A stretch of 64,000 nucleotides of DNA from Eopsaltria australis (taxonomy: Eukaryota; Chordata; Aves; Passeriformes; Petroicidae), in NCBI GenBank assembly GCA_034509425.1, contig JAVTVJ010000786.1, positions 1 to 64,000 of the forward strand, in the 5' to 3' direction. The notes beneath the pieces were generated by a model. It was given only the letters and a program-made list of their open reading frames with translations, did no database searches and was not told the origin of the DNA. Below, in pieces: positions 29,400 to 42,600 of the stretch (the stretch's first letter is position 1; each line of letters starts with the position of its first letter). Made by a program: the position numbers and the translations under genes.

Positions 29400-32300
29400 A
29401 GAGCAAGTTCCTGGGCATGGTGAGGTAAATTGAGACCTGAGTCTTCCTTTTTTCCCCCCAGTATCTTACAAGATTTCCTGAGGATTAAGGTAGCCTCCTC
29501 TGTCTTCTACTTGCCAGTCTGAATAAAGCACATGCAACTTAACTGCATAAACTCTGAAGAGAAGTTTGAGAAATGCATTACTGTGAATTGAGTTACATTT
29601 TTTCCCCCAAATCTTAATAGTGTGCACAGAAAGCCAAGAACTGAAAATACACAACAGCATACAGTTTCAGCATAGCACCTCTTCTGTGCAGTATTTTAAC
29701 CAAATCCAACATCCTTAAGTTGCATCAAATACTTTAACCAAATCTTGCGCAATAAACAAATGACAGTGGTCAGTATTTAAAAGAAAACCAAGAACAACTG
29801 AATGCTTTTCAAGGTAAAAGGAGAATCTTTTTCTGACAAAAACATCATGCGCCACCATAGCAAGAAGGATTCCAAAGAGAATTCATCTTCATTAACAGTG
29901 CTTTCTCCATCCATTCTTAAACATAGTTGCGCTCAAATCTTTGGTCTTCAAATGGGATTTATGAGGATAGATGGACAGTGTGGTATCAAAATGTTACATG
30001 GGCTTCAATACAAATGAAGCTTTGACAATTCATATCTTCTGAACTCAGCTAATGGAATCTGTCAACATTAGACACCAAATCCAATGCACAAGGAATAAAG
30101 TTGAAGAAAAGAGTCAAATTTTAAATTTCTCGTAACACATGTTTCAATTCTTACAAGGACCAACGACTGGGGGAGTTCTGGAGTGGTCAAATGTGCCGTC
30201 CAGATTTGGATCGCCTCCTTGCCTCCACACGGGTGGACAGGAGTTACCCCTCCATATGGGATAAATTTTATACCGTGTGTCTAACTACAGAGTGGCTCAA
30301 AAGCACTTTTTCCTGAATTCTTATAGTTTTGCAGGCAGCACTGCTATTGATACAGGATGGCCTCTTCACCAAAATGAAAAAGGAAAGATTCAATCCTCAG
30401 TAAAAATACAATTTTAAAAGTGACTATGTCTGTGCATGTCAGTTTTCAGACCCATAGCTTGGCTGAGCAAATGAACACTTAGGAAAATCTAAGAAGAATT
30501 TTCAGATGTTTAAAAATTTATTTAGAGACAGGTAAGAGGCATACTTGTTTCTTGTTATTTCAGCCATTAGCATAAGAAGGGTAATGTTATCTAAGTACTG
30601 AGGGTTTTTAACATCATCCTAAAAGCAAGTACAATATAAAAAACGTGCTGCATATAGACCCACCAAGAATTGTTTCAGCTAATGCCATTCCTTTGTTGGA
30701 AAGTGAACAGAGAAGTAGGTCTGTTAAGGAAAGATGGAGCGGAAAAATCTAATGGAAGCAAAGCGGGATTGTGCAGCATTAGTAGCTGTATGCCAGAGCA
30801 AGTGGAACTGCTGACTGTAACTCCCTCTTACATATCGCAATCCAATGGGTTCCTAGTGAGGTCTTGCCATAAAGGGGCTTGGCTAATGCCCTTCTTATTT
30901 TCCACAAGTCTTTCAGGGCAGGTTTCAAGAAATACTGCCAAATATCCATAACTAAGAAAGCACTCCAACATGTTTTCAAACTTCTCTGCCAAATAATTCT
31001 TTAGCTTTCTTATTCTTAGTCTCAGCACTGAAGCATTTTAAAAATTCATCTCACTTACTGTCCCAGCCAAAGTCCCTGATTTTCTCTTCCCCACTTTGCT
31101 ACATCATTGTCATCTCCTTGCCAAGAACCCAGAAGAAACATTATTTTTGTTTTTGCAGGTTTCTTCCAATTCTAAAAACTCTTCAGAGCTGAAATTTTTT
31201 CAGCCTTTTGACCTTTCAATTTCACTTATTCTCATTTATGCTATGCCCTCTTCCTTTTTTCTTTCGAGCTTTCCTTTCCTTTACAATCCTTTCCTTTATG
31301 GCTTTTCCTGCATTCTCCCTCACTATATAGATGCAGAGAGAATGGTTTTTACCCCACTACAAGCCCAGCAGCTGAATCTCGGCCCATGTAGTTCAGCTGA
31401 GCTCCAGCGTTATTTGCTCTGGCTACTCTTCCATTCCATAATAAAAGAAGTCAGGGAGCTAGGTCACAGCCTATAGCAACTATTATCTCCTGTTTTTTTT
31501 CTCTGTCTTTTATGAAAATGAACACTGAGAAATCTAAATAGACAGTTTCAGCTGGAACCGTAAGGGCAAAAGGTAGAGCGAGATATATGTCTCTCTGTAA
31601 TTAAAACTGGGGCCACCTTTAAACCAATAACAAAAATTTTTCTGTTGCAATGTCCTAACATCCTGAGTCATTCAAAGACTGCAACACAGCAATATAACAG
31701 ATGCCGAGAGCACTCAAAACAATGAGACACTTCTGGTTTGATAATATAAAGGACACATTTGTCATTAAGTGTTTGTCACTGAATGTATTCTTAGCAGACT
31801 CAGTTGAGTGAAATGCATTTTCAAAGAACTACAAGTCCTGCAGTGAAGTCCCAACAGAAAGCTGAGAAAAGCAGATAGAAGCAAAACAACATTGGAAATC
31901 TACATGACTTATGCCTTATGCCCACTTTACTGGTTTGATCTGATACAAAAGGTCTGGCAACAAAGAAGGGGTGGGAACTACCTCAGCGGGGGCCCTCGCA
32001 TGAGCCTGCATGTTTACTTGTCCAGGTTAATTCATAATGTACTTGAGAACTGGGGTCACCTAGCTGCTGCCAGGAGTTGGTAACAAATGATCTGTACAAA
32101 TACTGAGAGCCTGCCTGGTCAAATGGGATAAAGGTTTGTAGTTTTACAGGAGATTTAGTCCTGTAAATAGTGTGACTGAATAAACAGTACTTAGCTTTAG
32201 AAAATCTGGGGTGGTCAATAACCTTATTGCTGCAAAGGAGAGAAACAAAGCTGTAGAAATTGCACTAATTACTCCTCTTATATCCCAGAACACTTCAGAA

Positions 32301-32431
32301 GACTGCATGCTGGAAGGCAAAAAATACAGGTTTCTGTCCCACTAAGCTCACCAGCATACAGCCAAAGGTCTAAGTATCAATGAATATGCATAAGGGGACA
32401 AGAAAAGGGTGAGAAATGCACTTACAACAGA
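29400..32431. other. No recognised gene
   Basis: AT-rich DNA with scattered frames of 60-126 codons that lack splice context. No repeat family recognised. Confidence 0.5.
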
Positions 32432-32435
32432 AAAT

Positions 32436-33042
32436 TGTTGGGGTTGTCTCTCTAGAGCTGAAGCCCCTAAAACCTATGGATCGTTCCTGGTGGATTAGTC
32501 CACCTGCTGAGGAGTTCCCCCAAGCCTAGAAACTACAATGGTTTAGCCCCTAACAGGGCCACTCCCCAAGTTACTCCTACCTTATTGTTATTGGGTTTAT
32601 TGTTTGTCACTCTTTTTCTAAGTTCATACCCAGTTCTGGTAAGTTCTGTATTCCACAGTTGTTGATTCGTTGTTCACCCCTGTCTCCTCCCTTCCTCTCT
32701 TCCCTATGGTTGTTATACCCCAGTCCCTCCCTAACTCGTCCCCACTCCCGACCTCTGATTGGTTTAACTCTGTTGTATTTAAGTTCATGCACGACGCCAG
32801 TTCGTGCTCTTAGACCCCGGATCCAGAGCAGAATAAAACTCTCTCTGTTGCCGAGCTAAGAGTCGCTCCTGTTTCTTCGCTGACAGTCTGGTGATCCAAA
32901 GGAATAGCCCTCGACCCTCTGACGCCTCTAGCTTCTGCTGAACCCCTGTGGTTCCCTTGTCTACCCACCTCAGGGTTAGGGTATTCAAGGACAAGCGGAT
33001 AGCAAAAGGCAACCACCGGCAGGAGGCCGGGGACACTAGACA
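32436..33042 (+). repeat. Solo LTR with 4-bp target duplication
   Basis: 607 bp from TGTTGGGGTTG to GGACACTAGACA. Flanked by AAAT at 32432-32435 and 33043-33046. TATA-like TATTTAAG (32776-32783) and AATAAA (32832-32837) lie in promoter order. A 4-bp duplication suggests a gammaretrovirus-type integrase. Confidence 0.87.
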
Positions 33043-33349
33043 AAATAATTACGGAAAATGATACCAAGATTTGTTACAAAAGCTACATGGCCCTGGAAAT
33101 GTTTCTGCCTTCATATGTGCAGAGTAAGACATTCCTCTATTAGGAGTTATGAAGATTGGCATTTCTGGCCTGCTTCTTTAAATGGTAAGGAATTGTAAGG
33201 CTTTGAAGACAAATGTAAAATATAATAGCTCTTAAATCAGTAAAACTCACGTCATTGCTCTTTTCAGTATGATGAATCCAGTATGCATTCAAGTTTTTCT
33301 TCATTCATGTCCTCATCCTTCAAAAATTAATCATTAGATTTGCAGATGA

Positions 33350-33510
33350 TCACAGAATGGCTTGGGTAGAAGGGATATGAAAGATCATCTAGTTCCAACC
33401 CCTGCGTTGCTTCCACCATGGGCAGGGATGTCAACCACTAGAACAGGTTGCTTAGGGCCCCATCCAACCTGGCCTGGAATACTTCCAGGGCTGGGGCAAG
33501 AGGTATCATG
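33350..33510 (-). repeat. CR1 retroposon 3' fragment
   Basis: Begins ATCACAGAATGG and contains GATCATCTAGTTCCAACCCC, CATGGGCAGGGA and CCATCCAACCTGGCCT, the reverse complement of the well-known CR1 3' end. An A/C-rich tract follows at 33520-33590. Confidence 0.85.
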
Positions 33511-33804
33511 CTGCATCAAACCACTAAACAAACAAACACAAAAACAAAAAACAAACAAACAAAAAAAACAAAAACAAAAAAGAAAAAGCTTTTAAAAACA
33601 TTCAGAGGTCTTGATTGGGTCCAAAAATTATATGGCAGACCTACATAAAATTAACTGAGCTATATACAACTAGAAGGCATTGCTCACAGTTCAGCAAGGT
33701 ATGAACTCTGAAAGAAAAGAGAGCTGACAGCTTTGAAGTAAAAGAGAAGTTAGTAGGGGGATGACTCTGGAGACAGTGTTAGGGAAGGGAAACAGGTAGT
33801 TTGC

Positions 33805-34145
33805 TGTCGCACTGTCAGACACGAAAGAAACACACAGACTTCTCAGCAGGTCAGGACCACCCAGGCAGGACCAGAAAAAGAGGGCCTGCCTTTCTTTATT
33901 CTCTCTTTTTTATATCTTTCTTAAGACAATCGTGGATTGGTCAATGAGGTTACCACCTCTACAATTTCACAGGATAATGACATATTCTGTCATCTTTCTC
34001 TGCCTTAGGAGAAAGGAATGAAAACAATCTAGAAATTCAAAACAATCTAGACCGGTACAAAAACAAGGACTATGTTTATAGAAAATGCATGAGAACTTGT
34101 ACTACCGAAGTAAAAACATAGAATACTGCAAAAACCAGGGCGACA
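33805..34145 (-). repeat. Short solo LTR, alpha/betaretrovirus-like, 6-bp target duplication
   Basis: 341 bp bounded by the perfect inverted repeat TGTCGC...GCGACA. Flanked by GTTTGC at 33799-33804 and 34146-34151. On the minus strand GATATAAAA (near 33911) is followed about 12 bases later by AATAAA (33895-33900). Such a compact TATA/poly(A) layout and a 6-bp duplication fit alpha- or betaretroviral (ERVK) elements. Confidence 0.9.
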
Positions 34146-34151
34146 GTTTGC

Positions 34152-37100
34152 CTCATTAACAGAGAAGTTAAGGAGGAGGTTTATTGTGATATGCCATAAA
34201 ATGAGTAAGGCTACTGCTGAGTCCATGGTTTTATTTGAGATTAAAGAATGTCTCATGTCCAAAAGCTCGTCTACTTTCTTCTACTAAATTAGCTGATCTA
34301 GTAAAGACCTCTACCTATGATTTCTGTTTCTTATGTGCCACTGTATTGTCCACGGTCACGTTTCAATGTCAAAGACATCATACCGAAGAAAGGGCAATTC
34401 CACAGCTCACTCCTCCGTACGCTGCAACTGGCACTACAACTCTCTTTGTGCCAGCCGTGATTAGCTGTGAAGATACACTTGGACACAGGTCTTTGAAGAA
34501 CGTGATGAGCAGTTACAAAACAAGAATTATACAGATTTCCCTATCAGAGTTGTTTAATATATGCAGCTCATAAAAAGCTAGATTAAAAATTGGAAGAACC
34601 CTACTGTAATAAATATTTTAGGGTCCCGTCCATCTCTGTTTATCATCTTAAGAGTTTAATGGTCACATTCTCCAGCATGACTCTGCAGTGCATAAAAGCA
34701 CTCTTACTGATCATCTGACATCTCCCAATCCTTTCACCTATCACAGATATCTCAAATTACAACTCCTGCTGCTGCCTCATTTCTTGCTCTTTTGCTCTTC
34801 TTTCACTTCTCATCTGACCAATGCATACCTTTGATCTGTCTTAACTCTTCAAGTGCAGTTAAGAAGCAATACAAAAGAGAAAAAACAATGTATAAATAGT
34901 AATTATTAGGAAAATGCAGTGCTCTTTCCTTCATTTCTATTGCTTCAGAACAAAACTGTTATCTCTAATACAAGAATCACAGAAGGGAGTCATTACAAGT
35001 TTCCATATAATATTTGAAGACTACCAGTGGCTCTATATACACCTAAGATGCTAGAAAAAAGAAACACAGGATTTTAAGTGAAGCTACAGACATTAAATGT
35101 GCCAGGGATGAAAAACATAATGGAACCAGAACATTTTCTAATATGCTATTCATAATTGTTACTGGCTACATAAAGAGAGGTATACTTTTTGCTGTACCTT
35201 TTTGTCAATGAAACACATTTCCTCAACAGATACTGATATAAATGATTTTGTGCTTTATCCATTATCCTTTATTGATGCCAACTGCTTAACAACTACAAGC
35301 TAAATGCAATAGTCTCTCAGCTGGACCATTATACCCATTAAACCTTTAAATAAAAAATTTTCAACTTATGTACAAAGTGGGATGTTTGTAATCTTTTTTT
35401 TTTAAGCAAGAATCATGCCACAAATAATTCTGTATCATAGCTTTTTAAAAAAGCTTAAGAATACTTTAAAATAAAAAATACTGGCTGGGAATTTATACCT
35501 ACAAAAAATTATTTTTTTTAATAATAGAGAATACAGAAATAAAATCCAGAAACTTTGTAGCAGTCACCTCTATGGGATCTAAAATACTCAGAACGTCCCT
35601 TGATAATGGTTATTAGAAGAATATATAGGATCTCTTAAAGAATAAAAAAATTCACCTTAAACTTCTCATGAAACACTAAAAATTTCATTTTAAGCAGGGC
35701 TTCTCCGGAAGATACTGGGGAACACAGAATAAGAAAGCTCTGTAGCCTTGATTTAGTGCTGACAAAATGTTAAAGTTAACCAGTGAAGCTCACTTCATAC
35801 CTAAGATGTTATAGTCAGAAGCATTGCAGGGCTCCTAAGAAATTTAAATAATCATGGAAAATAGAAATTCAGCCACAAAATTAGTACTGAAAATCTTTAA
35901 GGTACAAAATGCCCTCAAATCAATGTGCTTCATATCTTAAGTATCACCCACAAGAGCTACATCAGTGTAAACTGCTATAACAAACTGATCTGCATAAGCA
36001 ATAGGCTGCATCAAAATATAAACGGTCACTAGCAAAAATATGAGAAAAAAAGCAAACAGAGCTTAGACTTTCCTACTGTGTCAGTCATGGATTGTAAAAC
36101 AACCAACCAAGTGTCCTTCCATCCCAAATTAGTTCTAGCTATTAAATTTATCTTCCTATGAGCCACTAATGTAAAGAATGCAGAGCATGGGTAACGTGAT
36201 TGCTGTTGCCCAGCCCAGTGAACAGAACTGCTGCATCTGCATTGTGAACAATCTGGAAGCTGTGGGGAAACATTGATGAAAATCCTGATAAAAGACAATG
36301 AAAAAATAACTGGACTGTACAGTGAGAAAAGCATGAGTGTTGTTCCAATATTTGCACAGGATAAATAATGCTATGGCCCGTATGAACTATGCAGCTGGAA
36401 AATGGCCATTCAGCCACACCTGATACACATGGACCAACTAATAAGAGAAGGCATTGTCAAACTACTCATGTTGAGCTTACTAACACAGACCCAAAATATT
36501 TTTAAGAAACCCAATTCATACAGCATGTACTGCAAGGCAGCTATATTTGACGGATATTATAACTATGAGAGAGTATAAAATTAAGGATTAACCTTTTAAC
36601 ATGTGCACATTTTCTTGGAATTATACACCTGAGATAGCAAACGTACCCAGCACAGCCAACATGACAGAGCAAGAAATTGTTTTCTCCAGACTTTCAACAG
36701 TAAAACAATTCTTTATCTCTTAAGTGGAATTTACAGTGCTACAGCACACAATCAGTGTGATTAAGGCACTCATAGACTGACTCAGCACTCCTTTAACAGT
36801 TCACCAGATACCTTTTTTTATGCCCGGCCTAAGTATTTTTTAGTACGGTGGCGAGACCTCTGTCCTTCAGCACTTTTGACACCAGATTTAGCAGAGAGAT
36901 GGGGTTTCATGCCTACAGATCATTTTGTGCTGTGATGATTTTGACAACAAGGACTTCTGATCATCATCTTATAACCTAGTCTAATGGCCTTTTTCTAATG
37001 GAAACTTGCACATCCTAAGATAAAACTCCACTTAAAGAAGACCTTACTAATTAGACCTTGAGTGCCCTGGCGTACTTGGGTCAACAACATGGGAATGTGT

Positions 37101-37496
37101 ACCTCTAGGTTCACATCATTCAGCTCTGATGTCAGTAAGGTCAGGTGTGGAACTTGTTATGCCACAGATCTATACGGCTGATGTTCTGTGGAGTCCTGAG
37201 GAAATAGTGTAAAAAAGACCAATGTTGCCCAAACTGGTGGGGTCATGCTGAAACAATTTCTTTGAGGACAATTAAAATGACCTCCTTAGCAATATTGCTG
37301 TTGTTTTATGTTAGCAGAAACTGCAAACTACCTTCCCATTTAATCTAAATGAGCCCTATAATCACTTCAGTAAAAATGAATGTAGTAATGGTTAAATGCT
37401 CAGAGATGGGGAATTAATACTTATGGAGGTTTTTGATGTCTATAATTGATGAGCATTATTGTTAGTACATCACCTCTATTGTAATAGTCTAGCCCT
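34152..37496. other. No recognised gene
   Basis: AT-rich, with T and A runs near 35395 and 35510. No exon or repeat family recognised. Confidence 0.5.
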
Positions 37497-37911
37497 ACAC
37501 AAAGACTCTGGCTTCATCTAGTTCAAAGGGGAGGCTGAGGGGCAACCTCATTGCTTCCTGCAGGTTCCTGAGGAGGGGGTGTGGAGGGGAAGGTGTTGGG
37601 CTCTTCTCCCTGGGAGCCAGGGACAGAATGCCTGGGAATGGCTCAAAGCCGTTCCAGGGGAGATTCAGACTAGACATTATTAAGAAGCATTTCTTTTCCG
37701 AAAGAGTGGTGAAACACTGGAACCAGCTTCCAAAAGGATGGTTGATGCTTCAGTTATGTCGGTGTTTAGAGGCATTTGGATTGTGCCCTTAATAATATAC
37801 TCTAACAGTTTTTCAACCCTGAAGTGGTCAGGCAATTGAATTAGATGATCATTGTTGATCCTTTCCAAATGAACTATTCTATTCTATTCTATTCTATTCT
37901 ATTCTATTCTT
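37497..37911 (+). repeat. CR1 retroposon 3' fragment with ATTCT tail
   Basis: Plus-orientation CR1 3' region: CTTCTCCCTGGGAGCC, AGGGACAGAATGCCTGGGAA, GATTCAGACTAGACAT, and an ending at TTGATCCTTTCCAA followed by (ATTCT)n at 37873-37910. The tail is the CR1 3' microsatellite, expanded here. Confidence 0.9.
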
Positions 37912-40900
37912 GATGTTTCTTCTTTAGCAGAGAGGTTAAAGCATCTCAACTTGGTGATACTAAGGTGTTTCAAAAGGCAGCAACTGTATTCACCTAATAT
38001 TAATCATAAATGCCATTCCCAGTATATCACCCTTTTTTAAAAAATTTTTATTTATTTTTGCATGTGACTAATCCTAAAGTTAATTACTTGGCCTGGAGGA
38101 AGTACTAGCTTGAAATTCAACAAAAGTCTAGCATGGAACAGGAGCATTGCTGTAAGTCTAAGTAACTTAGTGGAAGTACTACCAGTGCTTCTTCTCAAAT
38201 CCCTGCTAAAATTTCTCAAGAACTTTGAATCTCTTGGAATTTTATCATCTGCTAGTTTTTTAAGCATTAAAAGTTTAAGCACTTCCTGGAGTAAGGAAGA
38301 ACATGCATGTTCAGGCGAGATACTAGAATTTTTCTATTTTAAAAAAGTTTAAAACTCTATAGTCTGTGAAGGTAAGAAATTATAAGATTTATTGTTACCT
38401 ACTGAGGTCAAATGCAGCTAGAATTAGGATATGACTGCAACACCCCTGCACAAGTATAGAGCAAGAGAATGTTTTACTGTTTTAAGTCAAGTGGTAAAGA
38501 GAGGAAAAAAAGATAAATACATAGCAGTCCTGCCTGCACTTATCGTCATGGCAAATGACAAGTGGAACTGGTGACAAACCCCTGCTTTCTGCTCCCAGCC
38601 ACATGTCCTGATCAGTAGGTCTTGTGGCCTCCCATCCCAAAAGAATCACTAGAAAAGGGGAGCAGGCAAAGATGAAGCAGAGGGCAAGTTAGGAGAAAAA
38701 CACACATACATCTACCTTGTTTAGCCTATTTGCCAAAGGAAAGGATGCTTATAAATCAGTTGTATGTGGTTCTGTGTTCGTCAGCAATATTTAAACCTTT
38801 TCATTAAGTGTAAGGAAGCGGCGGGAGGTCTCAGCATTATAACTTTTTAACAGTCCTGTACAGACTGGTGAGAGAGATAACTATTTCTTTGATGAGAAAG
38901 AAAGGTTCACCACTGATTTTCTTCTTAATAGATGTCAAGTTAATCATGCAACCAGAAGAACAGCTTCTATTGTAGCTTGCTGGCATTGCAGATCACTGAA
39001 AATCAACCCAAAAAACAATGCAAGAGAAATGGAGACTTATTCACTTCCCTCCTTACAGGAATATTTATTTTATTGTGCCAGCTAGAAGAAATTATAAGAA
39101 CTCCTCAATCCACTAAACATCTGCTCACTGCAATGTGTTAAGTAATGTGAACCAAGCAAATTATAGAGCCTAGCTTTTTAGAAGACTATCACATTTATGT
39201 AGCAGGTGGATTTTTTTTTAAGAAAACAAGACCAGAACTGTAACTGCCTCTGGGATGGGCAAAGAGAATATCCGTTAGGAAAGGAGAATGTGAAAAGCTA
39301 AGGTAAGCTGGAGTAACAACATAATATTTTGATTATTCAAATAATAACATGAAAGCCTTTTCAATCCTATTGTAGTAAGTTACATTACATTGAAATCCTA
39401 GCACTGGAAAAAAATTGTGCCAAATTTAAAAATTCTATGCAGACTAAGTACTCAATAATTGTTCAGTCCAGCTTCAGAGTAAGGTCAAGGTGATAAGGGC
39501 TTTAAAAAGAGGAAGGGGTGACCCAGAACAGTTTTTGTCATCAGGGAAGTTTGTAACAGCTTCAGAGCAAGACAGATGGCTGGACAAAAATGAAATCAAA
39601 CCTCTCAACCCAGTCTTGAATTTGACTACAGTCTTTTCATCTATCTAGCTATCCACTTTGCACCATTGAGGCCTCTTTCCTAACCAGATAGATTACCATT
39701 TCGATGTTGTAAAAACCGAATTCCAGTTTAAACTTGGACTGGATACATCGAATCAACTCTTCTGGTTTGCTTTTAAATTTTTTTTTCCCACAGATTTTGC
39801 AGAGGCAGAAATAATGTTCAATTCTGAAACCTTCTCTACAATGTTTTATCAATTTAATGGTTGGGCTGTGCACATTTGCAAAATTATTAAGTGTAATTAA
39901 CTTAAGTGGTTAATCAAGTACTTTAGAAGTTTGCACTAAACAGTCCTGTTACAGGGATAGCAGTTTCTGTAACTGCTATGTAAATCCTAACTACATTTCA
40001 AAGCTACTCCTTAGCACTTAGTGTTTTGAAATATGTTTTAAATTACATTATAAACAAGTTCCTATTAAAATAACACCATTAGTCATTAGTCATTAAAAAT
40101 GTACAAGGGCAATAGGACTTCTGTGACATGCATGGTGATGGAAATTTTTTCCATAGGACTTGCAACTTGTCCAGTGTGCCAGCATTCACCTAATCACCTG
40201 CTATGCAGCACTTCGTCCATTCTTTCTGAATGCTGTTTCTTTATCCAGCAAAATCTATTCCTTCTCCTTTCCCACTAGGTTTTTATCAAAAAACTGTGTG
40301 CTGACAAGGAGGTTTCCCTGGTTAGTTCCCCTCCTCTTATCTTACTTATCTTTTACCTAGTCTTAAATTTATTGCCTTCCATAAAAACTGAGGCCTAGCT
40401 GGTTTTTTTTTTTTGCTCAGCCTATCCTAGGCTTAGATATTTTGCTATCCTAGCCCTCATCTCATGAGAGCTTGTCCTGAGCATTCTTCCCTTTTCTGGG
40501 GGCTTTTTTCCTTCTATCCTCATGTCACATGATCTTTTATTCCATTTGTACTGGAAGCCAGTGGGATACCTGTTTCTCTCTCAGGTTCTTCCCATGAATT
40601 TTCCCTTCAGGTTATGGAGAAAGAAGTGTAAACAGTCAGTACAAAGGCACAGATGTATATGCAAACGAGTCACACAAGGGAACCATAAAATTTACAGCCT
40701 GTTCAACCACAAACATTAGAAAAATCTCAAACGTGCACGTTCAAAGAAGTGGCATTCCTCTGTCACACTTTCAAGCTGAATACTGGCAATCCTAGGGGTT
40801 TTTTTCTGATTGTTTAATGTGGAAACCAGAAGGAATTATGCTCTTTTGCTCCACTCTAACATAACACAAAGGAACCAAGGGAAGGGGGGAGGGCAGTCAC

Positions 40901-41569
40901 CAACAGCGGCTATTCTATTGTTTTCTCTCAAAAACTTGGCAAAGCAACAAGCTAGACACAGCTGAAATGTGCTGGCTAAAAATTTCTCAAAACTTTCATC
41001 TGAGACAGACACAAAACATGCCTAATACCATCACAGAGAAAGTTTGTCAAAGCCGTGGATACCTGAAAAAGGGTTGCATACCAAAAAATATTAGTAATCC
41101 CTACACAAGTACAACATTACCAGCATTGCCTACAATTCTGATTCACACACTTTTACGCATATAATGAATGAATTATAAATTAATGGTATGCTCTAAATGC
41201 ATGTTTTTTGGGGAGTTGTTATTTTGTGGTTGATCAAGGAACGCTTCCTTGACTTTGGTATTTTTAGAAGTAAGTAATTTAATTGCAAAACTTGTCTATA
41301 AAAATTGTCTCAGCTCAAACATGAAATTAGGAGTTGGAGTGTTCTTTGTTCATCAGTTTGCATTTGAGAGTTTGTTTATTTTTTAAAATTCTTCCATGGC
41401 TCATTTGCCATTTCAAGTCAGAATGAAATCCCCTTCCTAACAGACTTCTCTCACTTTATTGTGATCAAAAAGCAGTTATATTTCATTGTCTTGAGGAGGG
41501 TAACAGATCACAGAAAAGGATCTGGGCATACTGGGGGACACGAAATTGAACATGAGCCAACAATGTGTC
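37912..41569. other. No recognised gene
   Basis: AT-rich intergenic DNA. Reading frames are short and isolated. Confidence 0.5.
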
Positions 41570-41935
41570 CTTGCTGAAAAGTGAGTGGTATCCTGAATTG
41601 GACGAGGCAGGTCGAGGGAGGGCTCTGCTCAGCACTGCTGAGGCCACACCTGCAGGGCTGTGCTGAGCTCTAGGCTCCCCAGTATGGGAGACATGAACAC
41701 ACTGAAAAGAGGGCAACAAAGGGCCACAAGGATGACGGACAAGGAAGCATCTCTCCTAGGAGGAAAGGCTGAGAGAGCTGGGATCGTTTAACCTTGGAGA
41801 AGAGGCAGCTCGAGGGATTTCATCCACCCGTACAAACACCTGCAGGGAGAGTGCCAAGAGGACAGAGCCAGGCTCTTTCCAGTGGTTTTAGTCCTTCTTC
41901 CCGCAGGGCTTAGAGGCCACAGGAGCAACGCTCCT
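41570..41935 (+). repeat. CR1 retroposon fragment upstream of GYG1
   Basis: Contains CTCTGCTCAGCACTGCTGAGG, GGCCACAAGGATGA, GGAGAAGAGGCAGCTC and CTGCAGGGAGAGTGCCAAGA, which follow the CR1 3' untranslated consensus order. It ends about 120 bp before the GYG1 CpG island. Confidence 0.82.
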
Positions 41936-42059
41936 CCTGTGTACCACCGTCGCTCCCAGCCTGAGCCACAGCACCCTGACACGGTCCTACCCTCTATTCT
42001 CGCAGTGGAGTATTTTGAAGCATTTTCAAGCTCCGCTTTACACGAGAGGCACAGGAGTG

Positions 42060-42600
42060 GTTAGGCGGGGGGGGGTTGAGGCCTCCCGGAGAGGGCGCGG
42101 TGCCGGCCCCGGAAGGAGGGGGGGTGACGTGCCGCCGCCGCAGGACGCCATGGCGGGGGCTCCGCCCGCGGCGCCGCGGGGATTCCTCCGGGCGGGGCCT
42201 CCTCCCGCTGCCACGGACGTGCCGCTGCTGGCCCCGCCCCTATATAAGGGGCGGCCTCAGCGCGGCCCCGACCGTGGCCGTCGCCTCTCCCTCAGTCGAC
42301 CTGCGTTCGGGCACCATGGCAGGTCAGTGTGCGCCCGCCCGGCTCGCGCCGCCCTTCGCGAGGGCTGCGGGCCGCGCTCGCGGGGCCGCCACGCGCTCCC
42401 GGCCGCGGGATGGCGGCGGCTGCGCCTCGTTGTAGGCAGCCGCCCCGACGGCGAGCGGGCTCCGGCTGGCGGGGGCAGGGGCTGCCCGCGGGGGGGTCGG
42501 AGCCGTCCCACCGGGCACCGCTATGCGGTTTGAGAGGACGCGCACGGTGCCGGCTCTCCGCGCCTACCTCAACGCCCTGCCCTAGGCTCCGTCCCCTAAC
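42060..42600 (+). promoter_or_regulatory. GYG1: GYG1 promoter: CpG island with TATA box
   Basis: CpG-dense block around the GYG1 start codon. A canonical TATATAAG sits at 42240-42247, flanked by GC boxes (GCCCCGCCCC before, GGGGCGG after). Transcription should begin near 42270, giving a 5' untranslated region of about 45 bases. Having both a TATA box and a CpG island suggests strong, tissue-boosted expression on a broad background, plausible for a muscle-rich enzyme (inference). Confidence 0.85.
42316..42322 (+). CDS. GYG1: GYG1 exon 1 coding part
   Basis: ATGGCAG then donor GTCAGT. Only two codons and one base, as expected for a glycogenin first exon. Intron 1 is 3.2 kb. Confidence 0.92.
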
